NCBI GenBank assembly: GCA_023428245.1
Contig: JAEYYX010000012.1
Span: 1 to 26,805, forward strand
DNA: 26,805 bases
Direction of reading: 5' to 3'
Source: Pseudomonadota bacterium
GTDB taxonomy: Bacteria; Myxococcota_A; Polyangia; Polyangiales; Polyangiaceae
Below, piece by piece: positions 23,560-26,805 of the stretch; position 1 is the stretch's first letter, and each line of letters begins with the position of its first letter. Position numbers and translations under genes: made by a program. The notes beneath the pieces are model-generated. The model saw only the letters and a program-made list of their open reading frames with translations, was not told where the DNA came from and did not search any database.

Positions 23560-24024
23560 TCAAGTCGGGTGACGTTCCTCTACACAACATCCGTCGGCAC
23601 ATATCCAATAGTGAAAAGGCCGCGCCGGGCCGCACTCAGTGAAGTCGTTACAACGAAGCTGCGTCGTGTCAGGGCAAAAGCTAGTCCCGTCCGCTGGCAC
23701 CTTCAGGACCGGTTCGGGAAGTCCACAAGTGTATGGAACCGCTCCCCCTGTAAACTCGAGGTTAGTAAACCGTGATATGCGTGCCCCCTGGTTGAAATAG
23801 GCATTTGCAACGAGCTGCGTTTGAATAGGAACCCAATCAGCCGGAGCCTCTACCAAATCGCAAGTGAATCGTTGGTCGACTTGATAAGCGCCCACGCCCA
23901 GGTTCTGGAGTCTCGAGAGGGCGTTGTACTCGTGGGCTGACGTCGGGGTATCAAAAACATACGTATCACATGCTCCTGATGGGGAAGTGCAATAGCCGCC
24001 AGCATCTCGTCTTTTCACGAACAA
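23560..24024 (-). pseudogene. 5'-truncated copy of the HENWH protease-like protein (copy 2)
   Basis: The 154-codon frame begins MFVKRRDAGGYCTSPSGACD at a TTG and then follows the full-length protein from its residue 236: SAHEYNALSRLQNLGVGAYQ, RFTCDLVEAPADWVPIQTQL, TTQLRCNDFTECGPARPFHY. The signal peptide and the HENWH motif are absent. The sequence right before the start is the downstream flank of a kelch gene, so the junction is a recombination product. The open frame and cysteines are kept, but no ribosome site is seen. It ends two bases before the kelch ATG, as in the intact pair. Confidence 0.7.
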
Positions 24025-25707
24025 GCCACAGTCGAGAGAAACCTTTCAAAACATCCGCCGCCCTCGCGAAGCCTCTCCGGAGCCGGATTCACTCCCTCAA
24101 ATCCAAGAACCAAACTTCGTTGCCCAACTGGTGACCGAAGTGAACGTACTGCACCGTTAAAAAACCGTCCACGCCCCAGAGCTTCCCCAAGGACGGTGGC
24201 CGGCCTCTCCACGCAAGCTCATCCCAGCTCCCTTTCCTCGGATCGAATCGCGCGCCGCTCGCGCAGCGACCTAGGAATACGAGCTTCTCGTCGACCACCG
24301 CCCCGTGCGAAGGATCCGCCCATGCCGGCACCTCGAGCTCGGTCCAGACGTCTTCGCTGAGAGCATAACGAAACAGTCTCCGCGATGGCTCTCCGCTCGG
24401 CGTCATCCCCCCGTACAAATAGACGCTCGAGCCCACCGTCAGGAGCTTCGCCTCGATGCGGAGCGGCGGAAGGACATTGTCCACCTCGAGCTCTCTCCAC
24501 GCCATCGTGTCCACGTCGAAGATCGCGCCCCAGTTCCCCCGCCGATCCGGCGTCATCCCCCATACAAACAGCCCCGCTTCGGTCCAGAGCGACGCCGGCG
24601 AAGGTCCTCCGTCGGCCCAGAGGTAGTGACCAGGCTCCCGCGCCGGCGGGATCTCCGTCCATTCAAGAGTCTCGGGATCGAGGAGGAGCCCCTCGTAAAG
24701 AAACGCCATCTCCGTGTCAGGCTCGACACCGAGCGCGTCGCTAGGCACGACTCGGACCGCTCCGCCCCAGATTCCAAAGGCGCGCCCCGTCGAAAAGCTC
24801 TGAGCGGAGCGCGGGACGAAACTCGCGGGCTTATCAACTACCGTCCACTCGCTCGTCCCTCGCTTCAGTATCGCACTGGGCCCCCCGAGTTGAAATACAC
24901 CGTCCCCTTGCCGCGAGAGAATTCCTGGGTTGAAGAAGTAGTCATCGCTGGCGTTCACCACATCGTCGACGATCTCTACCGAGCTCGTCGTCTCTGTGGT
25001 GATCCAAGTGAGCGCGTCGAGGTCGACCTCTGCTATTGCGGGGCTGACCCCGCGCCTGAGCTGGAAGAGCGAGTTTGCGCTCAGCACGAACGGGTCTGAC
25101 TCGTAGAAGTCCTCGAGGATCGGCACATGCTTCCACTCCCCAACGGGCGCAACCGGCTCCCGACACACGAGAGCCGGCCCCTCGCTTCCGGAGCCGCACG
25201 AAACAGCGAGAAGTCCCGCACTCACGAGCAGGACGCTAAGGACAAGGCGTTGACTGCGCATATTCAGGTCGGCTCGCGATCCTCCGAGCAGCATCCATCG
25301 TAGCAGTTCCAGTAGTGATGGGGCCTCGGAGTTCCGCAATCCACAAAGTCATTGCAGCGAAGCTGAGTTGTGCCGGGACAAAAGTTCTTGCCATCCGCAG
25401 GGACGGCCAAAATCGGATCAGGAAGTCCACAAGTGTAAGGCACCTTTCCCCCAGAAGCAGGTAGATTCGTAAATCGGCTACGATCTGCGGCCCTATTGAA
25501 ATGCGCGTTTGCGACGAGCTGCGTTTGAACAGGAACCCAGTCTGCCGGCGCCTCCACCAAATCACAGGCAAACCTCAAACCGACCTGGAAGGACCCCACG
25601 CCTAGGTTCTGGAGTCGGGAGAGCGCGTTGTACTCGTGGGCTGACGTCGGTGCTTCAAAGACATACGAATCACAACGACCCGGCTCGTCAGCGATGCAGA
25701 ATCCACC
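24025..25707 (-). repeat. Copy 1 of the ~1.7 kb tandem duplication (parental position)
   Basis: This copy runs from the kelch downstream flank to the point inside the full-length protease-like gene (codon 236) where the truncated copies begin. It is the likely parent because only here does the gene continue upstream into an intact 5' half. Confidence 0.7.
24089..25261 (-). CDS. Kelch-type beta-propeller lipoprotein, copy 1
   Basis: The 390-residue protein starts MRSQRLVLSVLLVSAGLLAV-SC; AVSC is an acceptable lipobox. Kelch-like blades: LGGPSAILKRGTSEWTVVDK, FGIWGGAVR, FLYEGLLLDPETLEWTEIPP, FVWGMTPDRRGNWGAIFDV, VYLYGGMTPSGEPSRRLFRY and LGRCASGARFDPRKGSWDEL, closing with EVWFLDLRE. It is probably a periplasmic or surface propeller that binds a protein or sugar partner. 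The ATG is two bases after the stop of the full-length protease-like gene (TGAATATG), so the two are coupled and likely work together. The frame extends upstream to 25339, but that part overlaps the neighbour and would bury the lipoprotein signal. It is the intact parent of copies 2 and 3. Confidence 0.87.
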   Translation of the reverse strand: MRSQRLVLSVLLVSAGLLAVSCGSGSEGPALVCREPVAPVGEWKHVPILEDFYESDPFVLSANSLFQLRRGVSPAIAEVDLDALTWITTETTSSVEIVDDVVNASDDYFFNPGILSRQGDGVFQLGGPSAILKRGTSEWTVVDKPASFVPRSAQSFSTGRAFGIWGGAVRVVPSDALGVEPDTEMAFLYEGLLLDPETLEWTEIPPAREPGHYLWADGGPSPASLWTEAGLFVWGMTPDRRGNWGAIFDVDTMAWRELEVDNVLPPLRIEAKLLTVGSSVYLYGGMTPSGEPSRRLFRYALSEDVWTELEVPAWADPSHGAVVDEKLVFLGRCASGARFDPRKGSWDELAWRGRPPSLGKLWGVDGFLTVQYVHFGHQLGNEVWFLDLRE

Positions 25708-26412
25708 CTGTGTATGGTCCGGTGCAACCGTATCATGCCAGTTCTCATGAATGATCGTTTCCGCAATGGCGACGAACCCTCGCCTATGATCGAAGGTCAA
25801 GCAGTTGTACTCGAGAAGCGCGTCTGGATCCTTGAATAGATCCCAGATGGATCTCCACCACGCGGAGGAGTTCGGGTCCTCCGGAAATGAGTCGACGACC
25901 CCCGTCCCCGTCCCGTTCCCCCAGATCTCCATGAGCCCGAAGGGGCCGCCGCGCGGGGCAGCCACTGGAATTCCGCTCCCTGGGTCCACGTGCCGCATCG
26001 CCAGCGTTCGAATGTCCCAGCTCAGCGCCCAATAGTCGTCCATGGACCGGTGGAAGGTGTTCATGAACGAGATCCCCTCCGGATCATATTCCCACGCTCC
26101 ACTCTCATTCTGCCTCAGGGGCGGCGGCGGACTCGCGATTCCATGGCGAATCAGGAAGGTAGCGTAAAAATGGCTATCGAACTCGTCCGCACGGAGCGGC
26201 ATGTCACCCCATCCGTACTCGTCGAGCATCCAGTAGTAACCGTTCTGGTAGTACTGAAGATGCTCTCCGGCGGCAACCGAGGTTCCTATCCTCGCCATCA
26301 CGGCGTCATCCGACGAGACGCCCGGATAGCTGCAGTCAGCGTGAGCCGTTCCTTCAAGCGTCACAATTCCGGCGAACGCACCCAAGGCCAGGCATGTCAG
26401 TGTCTTGTGCAT
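25264..26412 (-). CDS. Exported protein with HENWH zinc-protease-like motif, unknown family
   Basis: The 382-residue protein has a signal peptide (MHKTLTCLALGAFAGIVTLE, cut near AHA-DC). ETIIHENWHDTVAPDH places HENWH at 222-226, the HExxH zinc motif, and SAHEYNALSRLQ at 257-268 could supply a third ligand (His259 or Glu260). The first part is rich in Trp and Tyr (YYQNGYYWMLDEYGWGD, DYWALSWDIRTL). The C-terminal part has at least eight cysteines and ends CYDGCCSEDREPT. I do not recognise the family; a secreted metalloprotease is an inference from the motif. GGGGAGGA precedes the ATG, and 14 bases separate it from the HEAT-like gene, so it is in that operon. Its C-terminal 147 residues are repeated twice downstream. 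Confidence 0.8.
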   Translation of the reverse strand: MHKTLTCLALGAFAGIVTLEGTAHADCSYPGVSSDDAVMARIGTSVAAGEHLQYYQNGYYWMLDEYGWGDMPLRADEFDSHFYATFLIRHGIASPPPPLRQNESGAWEYDPEGISFMNTFHRSMDDYWALSWDIRTLAMRHVDPGSGIPVAAPRGGPFGLMEIWGNGTGTGVVDSFPEDPNSSAWWRSIWDLFKDPDALLEYNCLTFDHRRGFVAIAETIIHENWHDTVAPDHTQGGFCIADEPGRCDSYVFEAPTSAHEYNALSRLQNLGVGSFQVGLRFACDLVEAPADWVPVQTQLVANAHFNRAADRSRFTNLPASGGKVPYTCGLPDPILAVPADGKNFCPGTTQLRCNDFVDCGTPRPHHYWNCYDGCCSEDREPT

Positions 26413-26419
26413 CGTCTTC

Positions 26420-26427
26420 TCCTCCCC
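26420..26427 (-). promoter_or_regulatory. Strong ribosome binding site of the HENWH protein, touching the upstream stop codon
   Basis: GGGGAGGAGAAGACG precedes the ATG at 26412. Its first base is the last base of the TAG that ends the upstream HEAT-like gene, so ribosomes finishing that gene release right at this site. Confidence 0.65.
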
Positions 26428-26805
26428 TAGTTCGAATACTTGGCCCTGAACTGTACGGTGTCCGCATCAAAGCTCGGACTCGAACGACGCGGCAAATCCA
26501 AATAGAATTCATCTTCCGGGCGCAGCTCGGCGCGCAGCGCTTCTATCTCCGCCGGGATTTTCTGGTACCGAAGGGTCTGGATCGCAGCGTTCCGAAGCTC
26601 GACAATCGGATGGTTCTTGGCAACATCCATCACCGCGGCCGTCGTCGCAGGAGCCCCATAGGCGTTCAAGATGTGCAGAGCCTGACGCCGGTACCCGATT
26701 TCATCGTCGTAGGTAGTGGCGCGGGTCCCAGCGGGATCCGGCGCCCCGGGGCCGGTCTGACTCAGTAGATACATGAGGGACACGCGCACGTACGCCTCGC
26801 GCAAC
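26427..26805 (-). CDS. HEAT-repeat-like protein, C-terminal part only (cut by window edge)
   Basis: The frame enters from the right edge and ends with TAG at 26427-26429. The visible ~125 residues are alpha-helical repeats of HEAT type: YRRQALHILNAYGAPATTAA, VAKNHPIVELRNAAIQTLRY and the conserved pattern of Leu/Ala with a central Arg-Asn. The C-terminus (DADTVQFRAKYSN) has no anchor. It lies 14 bases ahead of the HENWH protein and is the first visible gene of the operon. The missing N-terminus would show whether it is exported and whether it is an adaptor or a regulator. The partner is unknown. Confidence 0.75.
   Translation of the reverse strand, partial: LREAYVRVSLMYLLSQTGPGAPDPAGTRATTYDDEIGYRRQALHILNAYGAPATTAAVMDVAKNHPIVELRNAAIQTLRYQKIPAEIEALRAELRPEDEFYLDLPRRSSPSFDADTVQFRAKYSN

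Larger units (their letters stand above)
22324..24024 (-). repeat. Copy 2 of the ~1.7 kb tandem duplication
   Basis: The 1701-base period is set by matching landmarks: the TTG of the truncated fragments (22323 and 24024) and the kelch stops (22388 and 24089). The flank at 22324-22387 is nearly identical to 24025-24088. Identity is very high from about 22130 to 22420 against 23840 to 24120 and falls elsewhere. Confidence 0.8.

Noticed and set aside
20621..25707. Transposition as the cause of the repeated units
   Set aside because: No transposase, terminal inverted repeats or target-site duplications are visible; tandem order and flank fusion fit unequal recombination.

Overview
The window is a GC-rich bacterial chromosome segment. 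Codons end mostly in G or C, intergenic gaps are short, and most genes lie in tightly packed same-strand runs. A GH43 enzyme ends in a Gly/Ser/Ala-rich linker, a DGCSC cysteine motif, a hydrophobic helix and an Arg-rich tail. This is the MYXO-CTERM type of C-terminus, which points to Myxococcota. Other exported proteins of unknown function fit that reading. No rRNA, tRNA, CRISPR array or insertion sequence was recognised.

Region 1 (1-4526, minus strand) is a compact run: tldD, an OmpR/PhoB-type regulator with a degenerate receiver domain, pdxA and a short-chain dehydrogenase, followed by the start of a second dehydrogenase cut by the window edge. A hairpin covers the stop codon of the first dehydrogenase. 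A large TPR protein (4629-7073, plus) diverges from tldD.

Region 2 (7190-11515) holds a minus-strand run of a MocR-type regulator, an exported collagen-like protein and a GNAT acetyltransferase. The MocR gene diverges from a fusion of an FMN-binding split-barrel domain and a GNAT domain. The 77-base gap between them carries CTGGT half-sites that look like operators.

Region 3 (11524-15329) has two small exported proteins of unknown function on the minus strand, then a plus-strand run of a HIT protein, RNase HI and aroA, with an ATGA overlap between the first two. About 520 bases after aroA contain what looks like a decayed, frameshifted gene.

Region 4 (15851-20543, minus) has a triple-SRPBCC protein, the GH43/CBM6/MYXO-CTERM enzyme, a short tandem repeat and a DUF938 methyltransferase.

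Region 5 (20621-26805, minus) is the most unusual part. A HEAT-like protein (cut by the window edge) is followed by an exported protein with an HENWH zinc-protease-like motif and a kelch-type lipoprotein, packed as one operon. The downstream half of this pair is then repeated twice, with a period of about 1.7 kb. Each extra copy has a 5'-truncated protease-like fragment coupled to another kelch lipoprotein. The copies are mosaics of conserved and diverged blocks, and the last kelch gene has an in-frame TGA at a Trp codon conserved in its two sisters. This looks like a surface-protein cassette that expanded by tandem duplication and is being diversified, degraded, or both.
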